The position numbers and the translations under genes were made by a program. Shown piece after piece: positions 44,039 through 53,429 of a stretch of 64,000 nt of DNA. The notes below the pieces were generated by a model. The model was not told the DNA's origin. It saw only the letters and a program-made list of their open reading frames with translations, and made no database searches. Position 1 is the stretch's first letter. Each line of letters starts with the position of its first letter. Source of the DNA: Marinomonas transparens (GTDB taxonomy: Bacteria > Pseudomonadota > Gammaproteobacteria > Pseudomonadales > Marinomonadaceae); the NCBI RefSeq assembly GCF_016463975.1, contig NZ_JAEMNX010000009.1, positions 62,001 through 126,000 on the forward strand. The letters are read 5' to 3'.

Positions 44039-45382
44039 TTAAAGAGGCAGCACCGCATAGATCCGCGTACCTTTTCCGTTCTGAGATTCAATAAAGAAAC
44101 TGCCCCCAATCAATTCTAATCGTTCTCGCATATTAATGAAGCCTATGCCTGCACTTGGTTCAGCGCTAGCCACGATACCTTTACCATTGTCCTTACATTC
44201 AAATTCAAGCTGTTGGCCTAAAAACCAAAGCTTGATTGACACCCGACTTGCCTGGGCGTGTTTTTCAATATTGGTCAAGGCTTCCTGAGTAAGACGATAA
44301 ATGCTGATTTCGATTTCATCTGCCAATTCAACGGGAACATCAAAGCGATAATCCACTTGAATGTCAGTACGTTCAGAAAACTGATCAATCAAGGAACTCA
44401 GCGCCGTATCTAAACCCAAATCATCCAGTAAAGTAGGACGTAAATTATGGGAGATTTGTCGTACTTCATTAATCGTCTGGCTAATCATGTCGCCGGCCTT
44501 GAGCAACTCTTGTTGCACGACTTCTTTATCGTGCTCGCGCTTTAATTTATTGCTAGCCAATTCAATGCGAAACTTACAACTGACCAGTAATTGATTAATG
44601 CCATCATGAAGTTCACGGGAAAAGCCACGCCGCTCATTCACCTGCAAACGCATAAAACGCTGAGCAGACTCTTTCAAGCGTGAATCCGCCAGCCTATGCT
44701 CATGTAAATTGATCACCAAGCCTAACAAAATAACCAAGACAACCGTAATCACCACCACCACAATCACGGTAAAAAAGCTACGCTGGATATTATCGTTCAT
44801 AGTCACTTTGGTTTTCGCTAACTCGGCATAAATATCATCCAGATACAGGCCTGTGCCCATCATCCAATTCCAACGCTCTATGGTGACCACATAGCTAAGC
44901 TTATCTTCTTGCTGCATGAGAGGAGGTTTTTCCCAAATATATCTATGGTAACCACCGCCCGCCTGTGCCGCCTGAATCAGTCCCTGAATCAAAAAATTCC
45001 CAGTCCTATCTTGAAACTCCCAGAGATTCACACCAACAAAATCCGGTTGCGTCGGATGAACTAAATTTACCCCAGACATCTCATAGGCAAAAAAGTAACC
45101 ATCGTCTTCATAGCTTAAACTGGTTAGGATTTTTTTCACTTGTGCTTGTGCTTGCGCGTCACTTAATTGCGTATTGTCCAGCACGGGCTGGATGGCTGAC
45201 AAAGCAATATTGACATGATCTTTCAACGCCTGTTTTTTGGCATCAACCAAGTTGAATTCATAAATAGACAGCTCTTCCGCTGCCAGCTCACGGGCAGACT
45301 GAAGACTCAGATAAATGATGATGGCGGTCGCGACAATCAAAGGGGCCACAGCCAGTAATATAATTTTACTTTTTAAGCCCAC
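44039..45382 (-). CDS. Cache-domain sensor histidine kinase, NarX-type
   Basis: A kinase of about 447 residues: membrane helix, periplasmic single-cache domain (DDGYFFAYEMSGVNLVHPTQPDF, ending MMGTGLYLDDIYAEL), second helix (about 215-240), then HisKA_3 with RGFSRELHDGINQLLVSCKF and a NarX-type HATPase (GKGTRIYAVLPL end). The GTG at 45382 is chosen because a terminator lies at 45454-45478; the ORF start at 45532 would run back through the terminator and into dctM. Such kinases work with NarL-type regulators; the gene beside it makes a TRAP transporter, so it may sense the transported acid. Confidence 0.82.
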   Translation of the reverse strand: MGLKSKIILLAVAPLIVATAIIIYLSLQSARELAAEELSIYEFNLVDAKKQALKDHVNIALSAIQPVLDNTQLSDAQAQAQVKKILTSLSYEDDGYFFAYEMSGVNLVHPTQPDFVGVNLWEFQDRTGNFLIQGLIQAAQAGGGYHRYIWEKPPLMQQEDKLSYVVTIERWNWMMGTGLYLDDIYAELAKTKVTMNDNIQRSFFTVIVVVVITVVLVILLGLVINLHEHRLADSRLKESAQRFMRLQVNERRGFSRELHDGINQLLVSCKFRIELASNKLKREHDKEVVQQELLKAGDMISQTINEVRQISHNLRPTLLDDLGLDTALSSLIDQFSERTDIQVDYRFDVPVELADEIEISIYRLTQEALTNIEKHAQASRVSIKLWFLGQQLEFECKDNGKGIVASAEPSAGIGFINMRERLELIGGSFFIESQNGKGTRIYAVLPL

Positions 45383-45453
45383 GGGACGAGACCTATTTAT
45401 TATTGTTATAAAAATGCTTGGTGTCACTCTAGCAGTAAACGCCAGAATAAACG

Positions 45454-45478
45454 AAAAAAGCGGGTTAAACCCGCTTTT
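45454..45478 (-). terminator. Intrinsic terminator after dctM
   Basis: An 11-bp perfect stem (AAAAGCGGGTT / AACCCGCTTTT) followed on the minus strand by a run of T, 35 nt beyond the dctM stop codon. Ends the dctPQM transcript. Confidence 0.9.
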
Positions 45479-45513
45479 AACATAACTTGAAAATCCTTTT
45501 TCTCTCTGAAACA

Positions 45514-46803
45514 TTAGCCCATTCCGAACCATTCAGGGAAGACCATCAAACTGGCCAAGACGAGAATCTGGATCAAGATAAAAGGCATAACCCCTTTATA
45601 GATGTCCTTGGTTCGTACCGAACTCGGCGCCACCCCTTTGAGATAAAATAAACTGAAACCAAAGGGCGGTGTCAGGAAAGATGTCTGCAAATTCATTGCA
45701 ATCAGAATAGCAAACCACACCATATTAATGCCAAGTGTTTCCGCAACTGGTGCAAGAATCGGCACAATAATAAAAGCAATTTCCACGAAATCGATAAAGA
45801 AGCCTAAGATCAAAATCACAACCATTGCCAAGATAATGAAGCCCCATTTTTCGCCCGGTAGGCTAAGCAAGGCTTCCTCAACAATATAATCCCCACCTGT
45901 GTAGCTAAACGCCATAGAGAAAGCGGTTGCCCCCATCAGGATAGCAAAGACCATGGCGGTTACTTTCACTGTTTCTAAGCCACTGTCATACAGCATTTTC
46001 CAACTAAACTGGCGATATAACAGCGCCAACACAATCGCGCCCATGCCACCCAAAGCAGAAGACTCTGTTGGTGTCGCAATACCGGTAAAGATAGAACCCA
46101 ATACGATTAAGACGAGTGCCAAAGGCGGTATAATGGCTTTTAACGCACTGAAAATTTGCTCTGCACGCGTTTCGTCATCTAGCTCCTGTGGCATGGCCGG
46201 TGCCATTTCAGGATTTAAGAAGGTAAGAATCAAAATATAAATAATGTAACAAGCAATCAACGCCATACCTGGATACAAAGCAGCATGGAACAGGTCACCG
46301 ACTGGGATACCTAACACGTCACCCAAGATAATCAAAATAATAGAAGGCGGGATAATTTGTCCTAAGGTACCAGACGCACAAATCGTGCCGCAGGCCAACG
46401 ACTTGTTGTAGTTGTACTTAAGCATCACAGGTAAAGAAATTAGCCCCATGGCAACCACACTTGCGCCGACCACACCCGTCGATGCCGCCAACAGAGCCCC
46501 TACTAATATAGTAGAAATCGCTAAACCACCGCGAACACCACCAAATAACTTGCCCATGGCTTCCAGCAACTGCTCAGCCAAGCGAGTTTTTTGTAGCACT
46601 ATGCCCATAAAGACAAACAGGGGCACCGCCATCATGGTCGTGTTTTCCATGTAGCTTTGTATGCGGAACGGCATAAAAGCAAACATATCAAAACCTTCAG
46701 CAAACACCCCAAAGATCAAGGCAATGCCGCCAAACGTAAAGGCAACAGGGAAGCCCAGTAATAACATTACTAGGGCAACAAAAAACATCATAATTCCAAT
46801 CAT
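45514..46803 (-). CDS. dctM: TRAP transporter large permease DctM
   Basis: A 429-residue membrane protein with about twelve helices and the DctM landmarks LLGFPVAFTFGGIALIFG, MGIVLQKTRLAEQLLEAMG, CGTICASGTLGQIIPPSIIL and GIATPTESSALGGMGA. It is the channel of a tripartite ATP-independent periplasmic transporter driven by sodium or proton gradients. Length is standard. Follows dctQ by 34 nt in dctP-dctQ-dctM. Confidence 0.93.
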   Translation of the reverse strand: MIGIMMFFVALVMLLLGFPVAFTFGGIALIFGVFAEGFDMFAFMPFRIQSYMENTTMMAVPLFVFMGIVLQKTRLAEQLLEAMGKLFGGVRGGLAISTILVGALLAASTGVVGASVVAMGLISLPVMLKYNYNKSLACGTICASGTLGQIIPPSIILIILGDVLGIPVGDLFHAALYPGMALIACYIIYILILTFLNPEMAPAMPQELDDETRAEQIFSALKAIIPPLALVLIVLGSIFTGIATPTESSALGGMGAIVLALLYRQFSWKMLYDSGLETVKVTAMVFAILMGATAFSMAFSYTGGDYIVEEALLSLPGEKWGFIILAMVVILILGFFIDFVEIAFIIVPILAPVAETLGINMVWFAILIAMNLQTSFLTPPFGFSLFYLKGVAPSSVRTKDIYKGVMPFILIQILVLASLMVFPEWFGMG

Positions 46804-46837
46804 AAACGACCTACAAACTTAAAAATGGCAACAAGGA

Positions 46838-47377
46838 TTAATGTTGAATAGGTGGATGCGAAAAACCGTCCACACTCAACCCTCGTATGGCATTGATAGA
46901 ACGAATCAACATACCCAAGCCACTGACTGCCATAGAGAAAAAGGCAAAAGGAATAACCGCTTTAATAATCCAGCGGTAGGGTAAACCACCTGGGTCGCCA
47001 CTGGTTTCCCCTAACAAAAATGCTTCATGGGCAAAACCAATACCGTAGTAACCCACGAGTAAAGTAAAAGGTAACAAGAAGAACACACAACCGAACAGGT
47101 CAACCCAAGCTTTACCTCGAATTGATAGGTTTTCGTAGATCAAATCCACACGAACATGACCACCATGTTGTATTCCATAGGGAATTCCTAGCAAGAAAAC
47201 GGCCGCGTACAAATGCCACTCCAGCTCCTGCATACCAATAGAGACATCATTAAAGGCGTAGCGCATTAAAACATCGTAAAAGACATTAAAAAGCAGACCA
47301 ATAAACAACACAGTGGAGATAACACCCAGTAGATTTGAAAAACGAGTAATACCTCGTTCTAGGTTGATTAACAACAT
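46838..47377 (-). CDS. dctQ: TRAP transporter small permease DctQ
   Basis: A 179-residue protein with four membrane helices and the DctQ core (MQELEWHLYAAVFLLGIPYGIQHGGHVRVDLIYENLS). The slightly longer form and this sequence fit the mannitol/chloroaromatic or 2-oxoacid TRAP subgroup. It docks on DctM. Two stem-loops separate it from dctP. Confidence 0.9.
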   Translation of the reverse strand: MLLINLERGITRFSNLLGVISTVLFIGLLFNVFYDVLMRYAFNDVSIGMQELEWHLYAAVFLLGIPYGIQHGGHVRVDLIYENLSIRGKAWVDLFGCVFFLLPFTLLVGYYGIGFAHEAFLLGETSGDPGGLPYRWIIKAVIPFAFFSMAVSGLGMLIRSINAIRGLSVDGFSHPPIQH

Positions 47378-47397
47378 TACAAGCTCCTAGAAAAGAC

Positions 47398-47474
47398 ACA
47401 GGGCAGGCTCATACCATGCGGTACTCACTTGCCCTGTAAGAGAGGCTGTTCCACAAAATATGCAACAGGCCTCT
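47398..47474 (-). terminator. Two tandem stem-loops between dctP and dctQ
   Basis: First stem 47398-47405 / 47430-47437 (ACAGGGCA and complement); second stem 47441-47450 / 47464-47474 (AGAGGC-TGTT with one bulge). No T-run follows, so they look like mRNA-stabilising or attenuating structures that favour dctP over dctQM, as is usual for binding-protein genes. Confidence 0.65.
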
Positions 47475-47481
47475 TAGAGAT

Positions 47482-48567
47482 TTATTCCGCTAAACTGTCA
47501 ACACTTTCAAGGTAAGCACGGTCAGAGATATTGGTCCAAACACGAGCTGTTTTCATATAGGCCGCTTGAGACTCAATGATTTCCTTCGCGACAGGGTCGG
47601 CGGCAGACTTCTCTGCAAGCAACTCCTGGTTAGCTTTTTTCATGGCCGCTAACACTTCTTTAGGAAAGGTTTTAACCTGAATATTCGGGTATTCAGAAGC
47701 CATAGTCGCCCAGTTCACACCGCTTTCATGATAAGACTGCGTATACATATCGTACGCAGCTAACTTCATAGACACACGTAAGATTTCACGCAGATCATCA
47801 GGCAACTTCTTCCAAGTACGTTGGTTGACTAAGAATTGAAGTTCCGTTGCAGGCTCATGCCAGCCAGTGTAATAGTAAGGTGCGATTTTGTGGAAACCCA
47901 TACGTAAATCTAGGGAAGGTCCGACCCACTCAAGGGCATCGATAGTGCGACGTTCAAGGGCAGTATAAAGCTCGCCTGAAGCAATGTTAGTTGGCTTCGC
48001 ACCTAACTTAGCCAAGACTTCACCTGCGAACCCTGGGATACGCATTTTCAGACCTTTAAGGTCATCCAATGAATTGATTTCTTTCTGGAACCAGCCTCCC
48101 ATTTGGTTGCCTGTGTTACCACCTGGGAAAGACAACAAACCGAAAGGTTGATACACCTTCTCCATTAGCTTCATACCATCACCTTCATAGAACCAACCGT
48201 ATTGTTCTGGCGTGATCATACCGAATGGCATAGTGGTGAAGTACAAGGTGTTTGGCACCTTACCTTTCCAATAATAAGACGCGGAATGGCCTAAGTCGTA
48301 CTGACCTGAACGAACCATATCAAACACACCAAAAGGCGCTTTATGTTTATTAGAAGAGTCGATAGTAATTTTTAAACGACCATTCGACATTTCCTCAGCC
48401 ATGCGAGCCATGTTACGAGGAGCATCGCCAAAAATAGGGAAGTTAGCTGACCAAGTCTCAGCCATCTTAAGTTTATAGACTCTGTCCGCAGCAAAAGCAG
48501 GCAGGGAAATAGCACTGATAGTCACTGCAGCGGCAGCAACTAGGGTGGTTATCTTCAAGGATTTCAT
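47482..48567 (-). CDS. dctP: TRAP transporter solute-binding protein DctP, TakP-like
   Basis: About 361 residues with a signal peptide (MKSLKITTLVAAAAVTISAISLPAFA). The mature part resembles TakP, the 2-oxoacid-binding TRAP protein of Rhodobacter, in GGNTGNQMGGWFQKEINSLDDL, KGLKMRIPGFAGEVLAKLG (with the conserved substrate Arg), YTALERRTIDALEWVGPSLD and YYYTGWHEPATELQF. An alpha-keto acid or aromatic/sugar acid ligand is likely. The ATG at 48567 gives the cleanest signal peptide; one at 48579 has no ribosome-site spacing. First gene of dctPQM. Confidence 0.88.
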   Translation of the reverse strand: MKSLKITTLVAAAAVTISAISLPAFAADRVYKLKMAETWSANFPIFGDAPRNMARMAEEMSNGRLKITIDSSNKHKAPFGVFDMVRSGQYDLGHSASYYWKGKVPNTLYFTTMPFGMITPEQYGWFYEGDGMKLMEKVYQPFGLLSFPGGNTGNQMGGWFQKEINSLDDLKGLKMRIPGFAGEVLAKLGAKPTNIASGELYTALERRTIDALEWVGPSLDLRMGFHKIAPYYYTGWHEPATELQFLVNQRTWKKLPDDLREILRVSMKLAAYDMYTQSYHESGVNWATMASEYPNIQVKTFPKEVLAAMKKANQELLAEKSAADPVAKEIIESQAAYMKTARVWTNISDRAYLESVDSLAE

Positions 48568-48738
48568 TGTTTTTATCATCCTGTTGTTATGATTATTGGG
48601 TAAAGATATGAACTAGCAGGGCGGATAATCGCGCGATTAGAAAGTGTAAACAATTCGTACGAATACCGAACAAAAAACGGGAACTACCTAGTCACCTACG
48701 TATTAATACGTAGATGACGAAATTAACAAACAACATAA

Positions 48739-48757
48739 CCAAGCTAAAAAAGCTTGG
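48739..48757 (-). terminator. Weak hairpin after galM
   Basis: A 7-bp stem CCAAGCT / AGCTTGG around AAAAA, 39 nt past the galM stop on the minus strand; only a modest terminator candidate. Confidence 0.45.
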
Positions 48758-48795
48758 CTATCTTCTATAAATTCGGCCTATCTGGACAATAAGAA

Positions 48796-49806
48796 TCAAT
48801 TGAATTGGTAACGTGTTCTTTGTTGATAAAGCTGATCTGCATTTAACACAACAGAAGGGAAAACAGAATGATGAACCGCATCGGGCCAAGCTTGCGCTTC
48901 CAACGCCACACCAGAGTAAGCACGCAATAAACCTTGATTGATATTGAGCTCAGACGCCAGCGAAATATATCGTCCATCGTACACCTGCAAGCCTGTTTCG
49001 GTTGTCTGGTAAGTGAGCGTCAAGCCTGTTTTCGGAGCAATCAAGGTCGCTACTTCACGCATCTCCTGACGCTGATCGGATAAACAAAAATTCGTGTCTA
49101 ACCCAACATACTCTGCTGTGCCATTTTTAGAGCCAATGGCACGAGATGTTCGATAATCAAACGCCGTACCTTCAACTCTTTTAATCTCACCAGTCGGAAT
49201 CAAGTTGTCATCCACCGGCAAATACGACTCAGCATGAATAGACAGACTATGATCCAAAATAGAACCCGTGCCATCTAAATTAAAATAACTGTGACCAGCA
49301 AAATTACACAAGGTGGTTTGATCTGAAACGGCTTCAATCTCCATCTCCAAGGCATCACCAATCAAGCGATAAATCAGATTAACCAGCATATTGCCGGGGT
49401 ACCCCATATGACCATCGGCCAACTTCACTTGTAAATGCACAAAGTCCTCACCACTGGCCTCAATTGCCCAATTCAGATTACCCGTGCCAAATGGCCCGCC
49501 ATGTAATTGATTGGGTTCTGGTGGTGACAGGGGCAATAGATAAGTTTTGCCCGCAATAACGGCATGACCATTGGCAACACGGTTAGCAACACGTCCGACC
49601 ACCGCGCCGAAATACTTTGCCTCTTGCTGATAGGCGAACAAACTATTCGAACCCAAGACCAATGAATGCTCATAGCCATTCAAGTGAACAGATTGAATCG
49701 TCGCACCATAAGTTAAAATGCTGACATCCAACGACGCGTTATGCAGGCGTATTTGTTGAACTGTCTCTTCCGCCAAGGTTCCTATCTTTATTATTTTTGT
49801 ATTCAC
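48796..49806 (-). CDS. galM: Aldose 1-epimerase
   Basis: About 336 residues. The galactose mutarotase motifs are seen: LTYGATIQSVHL near the N terminus, GAVVGRVANRVANG, LPLSPPEPNQLHGGPFG with the first catalytic His, NFAGHSYFNLDGTG with the second, and VALEAQAWPDAVHH near the end with the base Glu. It interconverts alpha and beta hexoses. The GTG start at 49806 has AAGGA at 8 nt; an in-frame TTG at 49833 is weaker. No sugar operon is adjacent, so its substrate is open. Confidence 0.92.
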   Translation of the reverse strand: MNTKIIKIGTLAEETVQQIRLHNASLDVSILTYGATIQSVHLNGYEHSLVLGSNSLFAYQQEAKYFGAVVGRVANRVANGHAVIAGKTYLLPLSPPEPNQLHGGPFGTGNLNWAIEASGEDFVHLQVKLADGHMGYPGNMLVNLIYRLIGDALEMEIEAVSDQTTLCNFAGHSYFNLDGTGSILDHSLSIHAESYLPVDDNLIPTGEIKRVEGTAFDYRTSRAIGSKNGTAEYVGLDTNFCLSDQRQEMREVATLIAPKTGLTLTYQTTETGLQVYDGRYISLASELNINQGLLRAYSGVALEAQAWPDAVHHSVFPSVVLNADQLYQQRTRYQFN

Positions 49807-49943
49807 AAGTGCGTCCTTATTATCAAAAAGCAAACATCAATCAAAGCGCATCATATTCACCAAAGACATGTCGTTCAAATGAAATAATATAGAATCTGGA
49901 TAGCAATCCCGATATGTCTTTGTCCATAAAGCTAAGCAAAAAG

Positions 49944-50633
49944 TCATTTCATCAAACGCTGAATACTAGGCTCAATCAAATCCGCCCATCGCGAATACTG
50001 ACTCCCATTGGGATGCAGAAAATCCTTCGCTACACGACGACTCAAAACGCCTTCATTCGTTAAAAAATGAGCATTAATATCGAGATAAAACACCCTTTCG
50101 TCATCCCCATAGTGTTGAATGATTTGATTGATGGAATCATTGAGTACACGTAACTGTTGTGTCGGCTTCGCACTACGGGGAAAGATAGCCAGTAATAAGA
50201 TTTTGGTATGAGGTAATTTCTCAGCCAACACATCTAAGATTTTCTTGATACCTAAGGCCGTATCTTCTGCTTTATCCTGTCGATGCCCAGTATTGTTAGT
50301 GCCAATTAGCAAGACCAAAAGTTTCGGCTGAATGTCATCCACTTCCCCTTGCTCAAGGCGCCACAACACATGCTCGGTTCTATCGCCATTAAAGCCAAGG
50401 TTCAAGGCATTACGCGGACGGTAGAACTCATCCCATATATCTGCACCTTCCACCTCCCACGCCTGAGTAATGGAATCACCGAGAAACACCAAATCGACAC
50501 GATCCATGGCTTCTTTTTGTACGAGCTTTGCTTCATGACGAGGTAGCCACCAATCGGTTTCTTGCTTTGCAGGAACAACAGACAAAGGAATTTCAATCAC
50601 CACAAACAACCTTAGCTTAATACTAAATAGCAT
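49944..50633 (-). CDS. SGNH/GDSL-type hydrolase
   Basis: A 229-residue (or slightly shorter) esterase/lipase of the SGNH clan. Blocks in order: VDLVFLGDSITQAWE with the nucleophile Ser, NLGFNGDRTEHVLWRLEQGE (block II Gly), LVLLIGTNNTGH (block III Asn), and KDFLHPNGSQYSRWADL (Asp and His). It resembles PAF-acetylhydrolase-like and carbohydrate esterases. Without a clear secretion signal it may be cytosolic. The start is uncertain: GTG codons at about 50603 and 50600 have a better placed AGG than the ATG at 50633. Confidence 0.88.
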   Translation of the reverse strand: MLFSIKLRLFVVIEIPLSVVPAKQETDWWLPRHEAKLVQKEAMDRVDLVFLGDSITQAWEVEGADIWDEFYRPRNALNLGFNGDRTEHVLWRLEQGEVDDIQPKLLVLLIGTNNTGHRQDKAEDTALGIKKILDVLAEKLPHTKILLLAIFPRSAKPTQQLRVLNDSINQIIQHYGDDERVFYLDINAHFLTNEGVLSRRVAKDFLHPNGSQYSRWADLIEPSIQRLMK

Positions 50634-50770
50634 CCTATCAATTCACAGCAAAAGACAAAGAGCAATGCTTTTTAATTAGAACACGTAAAGGCTTTATTAA
50701 AAGGGAGCTTTGATCAACATGAACAACAATAAGTCAAAGAACCTTTTACATATCGCTGTAAAAAGAGAAG

Positions 50771-50805
50771 TAACCCAATAATAGTCACATGACCATTATT
50801 GGGTT
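50771..50805 (-). terminator. Hairpin after the DUF2202 gene
   Basis: A perfect 12-bp stem (50771-50782 with 50794-50805) extended inward by GTCA/TGAC pairs, 25 nt past the stop codon. No T-run follows, so it may act as an mRNA end structure rather than a full terminator. Confidence 0.6.
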
Positions 50806-50829
50806 AAATAAGAAAGGGGACGATCATGT

Positions 50830-51345
50830 TTAGTACTTAGCTTCCCACCGTTGAAAAGCCGCCAAATGGTTTTCTGACGCTTTACGCAGGCGCATAAAGA
50901 CGTCTTCCACCTCACTGGGTAGATCCAGTTTTAGAAAACGTGAATACATATCAATATTGGCTATTTCAGCAGCAACACCAATAGAAAAAGTCTCTTCATA
51001 GTTCGCCGGTATCACAGCGCTTTCCATGCCACGGTCAACGGGTAAAGCAATGCCATATTTTTCAAACAATGGTACTAACCAAGTAATGTGTTTTTCTTCT
51101 GCTTTAATAATATTAGTAAAAGGCTTCTTACCACCAAAGGTCTCGATGATCTTTTGGTACTCTCCCCTTGCAAGGTATTCATCCTCTAATGCGAAGTTAA
51201 GCATTACTTCTAACGTGAGCTCTTTGTCAGACAGGTTTTCAGCACCCACGGCACCATAATTATCGCCTGATGCCAGCGCTGGCAAGCAAATCATTAAGCA
51301 TGTAATAAGTCCCCCTTTTAACCAAAGTCGTAAATTATTTTTCAT
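50830..51345 (-). CDS. DUF2202 ferritin-like exported protein
   Basis: A 171-residue protein with a signal peptide (ends near LPALASG) and a four-helix ferritin-like DUF2202 domain. Helices carry metal-ligand type patterns: FALEDEYLARGEYQKII, KAEEKHITWLVPLFEKYG, EIANIDMYSRFLK and KASENHLAAFQRWE, each with Glu and His placed as in di-iron carboxylate proteins. Starts after AGGAGG. It could handle iron or oxygen in the periplasm; no enzyme activity is established. It stands alone. Confidence 0.85.
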   Translation of the reverse strand: MKNNLRLWLKGGLITCLMICLPALASGDNYGAVGAENLSDKELTLEVMLNFALEDEYLARGEYQKIIETFGGKKPFTNIIKAEEKHITWLVPLFEKYGIALPVDRGMESAVIPANYEETFSIGVAAEIANIDMYSRFLKLDLPSEVEDVFMRLRKASENHLAAFQRWEAKY

Positions 51346-51517
51346 TATTTCCTCCTACTGGAATTAAGGCCTCAAAATATTAGAAACCACTAATATACAG
51401 TAAAGCCTACATATGAAGAACAGTTAGGAAGAAAATAGCTTTTCATGACATAGGTCAGGTAAAAAAGTCAGAAACTAAAAGAATGACACAAAGAGGAAGG
51501 GAAAATTAGTTATGACA

Positions 51518-51982
51518 TCACAAGTCACGTCCGAGGAAATGCGTTCCCGGTATTGGGTTGTAGCTCACAGGATCACAAGGCTCAAAGCCCAGTTTTATAT
51601 ACAGTTTTCTAGCCGTTTCAAAATCCGCTAGTACATCAAGACACATTCGCTGATAGCCATTTTCCTTAGCGCAACCCATTAATTCTGTGACCAGTTTTTC
51701 ACCTAAACGATGACCTCGCTCCGTAGGGCGAATATAAACACGCTTCATTTCACATACTCGATCATCCACACGTCGAAACGCCGCACAACCAACCACTTCA
51801 TCCTCTTTAAAAATTAAGAAAACCACACCATATGGAAGTGAGTATTTACTTTCTAAAGAAACAAACTCCTGCTCATTCTGTTGGTAATCTAAACTGACAG
51901 GCGCAGAAGCAATGTATTCACGAAAGATAGCTAAAACAGGGTCATTATCTTGCGGAAAAGCGGCTTGGCGAATAGAAAACAT
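51518..51982 (-). CDS. GNAT-family N-acetyltransferase
   Basis: A 154-residue GNAT protein. The acetyl-CoA site is in MKRVYIRPTERGHRLGEKLVTELM, matching the R/Q-x-x-G-x-G/A motif, preceded by the beta-strand GCAAFRRVDD and followed by CLDVLADFETARKLYIKLGFEPC. The acceptor is unknown. Monocistronic, divergent from elyC. Confidence 0.88.
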   Translation of the reverse strand: MFSIRQAAFPQDNDPVLAIFREYIASAPVSLDYQQNEQEFVSLESKYSLPYGVVFLIFKEDEVVGCAAFRRVDDRVCEMKRVYIRPTERGHRLGEKLVTELMGCAKENGYQRMCLDVLADFETARKLYIKLGFEPCDPVSYNPIPGTHFLGRDL

Positions 51983-52086
51983 ACTGCATCCTGAGAATAA
52001 AATTAAAGTAGAAAGTTAAACGGAAAGCTCTGTTGTCTTTCATTAATAAGGTATTCTAAGCATCTTATTTAAGGAGGTAAAATACC

Positions 52087-52827
52087 GTGAGCGTGATTCT
52101 TTTTTATATTAAAAAAATCGTTGGTACCATGCTGATGCCAATTCCTCTCACACTTATGGCTATGCTTCTCGCGCTTTTCCTAATAAAGAAACGGCCGAAA
52201 ACTGCTAAATTCTTTTTATTCTGCGCCATATTGCTTTTAGGTTTAACCAGCTGGAATCCTGTGGCAGACAGGCTCATTGCCACGGTTGAGCACGACTACC
52301 CTATTTTTGATATCACCCAACCCGTTGATGTGGTCGTTGTGCTCGGCAGTGGACACAAGGTCCTTAGCAATACGCCAGCGGTCATGACATTAAGCAGAAG
52401 TGCGCTTTTCCGCTTGGAAGAAGGGCTACGTATTTTAAGAGCCAACCCAGACGCCATGTTGTTTGTCTCTGGCTATGGTGGTGGAAATATAAAGTCGCAT
52501 GCTGAGGTGATGCGTGAAGCCGCGATAGAACTGGGAGTAAGCCCAACACGAATTAAAACCTTCCCGCTCGCCAAAGACACCGAAGATGAGGCCAATATGA
52601 TGGAAGCGGATCTAAGGGGGAAACGCATTACCCTAGTGACCGAAGCCTCCCATTTAAAGCGTGCATTTACCTTCTTTGAACGAGCGAATATCAATGCTAT
52701 TCCCGCTCCCGCCTTATATTTGGGATCGAAACAAAGTGACTGGCGTATCAGTGCTAATGCCAGCTACAACAGCCAAAGAGCCTTCTACGAATGGCTAGGT
52801 CGCGCTTGGCAGTGGATCAAAGGGTAA
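52087..52827 (+). CDS. elyC: ElyC/YdcF-type DUF218 envelope protein
   Basis: A 246-residue inner-membrane protein: two N-terminal membrane helices (to about residue 60) and a periplasmic DUF218 domain, with VDVVVVLGSGHKV, GYGGGNIKSHAEVMREAAIELGV, DTEDEANMM and LVTEASHLKRAFTFFERANIN. ElyC in E. coli supports peptidoglycan or lipid-carrier homeostasis; YdcF and SanA are related, so the exact orthologue is not certain. GTG start with a strong AAGGAGG. Confidence 0.85.
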   Translation: MSVILFYIKKIVGTMLMPIPLTLMAMLLALFLIKKRPKTAKFFLFCAILLLGLTSWNPVADRLIATVEHDYPIFDITQPVDVVVVLGSGHKVLSNTPAVMTLSRSALFRLEEGLRILRANPDAMLFVSGYGGGNIKSHAEVMREAAIELGVSPTRIKTFPLAKDTEDEANMMEADLRGKRITLVTEASHLKRAFTFFERANINAIPAPALYLGSKQSDWRISANASYNSQRAFYEWLGRAWQWIKG

Positions 52828-52859
52828 TCATTTTTTGCAACCAATCATGCAAACTAAAA

Positions 52860-52889
52860 AAGGCAGCTGCCATTGCTGGGCGCTGCCTT
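52860..52889 (+). terminator. Terminator after elyC
   Basis: Stem AAGGCAGC / GCTGCCTT with a 14-nt loop, preceded by an A-run and followed by TTAATTT, 32 nt past the stop. Confidence 0.7.
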
Positions 52890-52975
52890 AATTTCTGCAT
52901 GAGCCAGTTGCATTACGCTAGCTTTTATCTCAGAGCTTTTAAGGAAGTAACCCTTACCGCTCACTATTGCTATAC

Positions 52976-53347
52976 CTATTTTTTAATAACAAAAAACAAG
53001 ATATAGAACATGAGAAGAACCGCTGGAAAGGTAAAAACAATACCAAAGCCAACAGTAGCTGCAATGCATATAACACCGAATAATGTACCGGGTAAAATAA
53101 GCGAATAAGGTACGTAATTAAACCTTACCCAGTAATGACAAATTCTAAAGTAAAAAAACCAAGCCAACGGAAAAATAAGAAAAAAAACGTCCCTCAACCT
53201 TTCCCAGGTTAATGCTTCTTCTTGAGTTAATACTTTAATAGCCATAGAAATAATATTAAGTATCGCGCTAATACTAAGCCAAACACCTAGGCCTGATAAA
53301 ACAGTACAAACAATAGCGATAGACAACCGTATTTTCATAAGAATCAA
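52976..53347 (-). CDS. Hypothetical membrane protein, 123 residues
   Basis: Three to four predicted membrane helices (about 5-33, 53-67, 80-97 and 100-120) separated by short polar loops; an aromatic-rich stretch AWFFYFRICHYWVRFNYVPY lies in the middle. I recognise no family. AT-rich, codon use more AT than its neighbours, and single-gene context. An ATG three codons in is an equally good start. Confidence 0.55.
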   Translation of the reverse strand: MILMKIRLSIAIVCTVLSGLGVWLSISAILNIISMAIKVLTQEEALTWERLRDVFFLIFPLAWFFYFRICHYWVRFNYVPYSLILPGTLFGVICIAATVGFGIVFTFPAVLLMFYILFFVIKK

Positions 53348-53429
53348 TTCTCTTTAGAGTGGCGTTAACTAGTACCTTTACGCTGCATTCATTAAATCTG
53401 ACTTTTCACTTGAGGAATAAAAATGAGAC

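Noticed and set aside
45383..45532. Longer N terminus for the cache kinase
   Set aside because: It would span an intrinsic terminator and overlap dctM.
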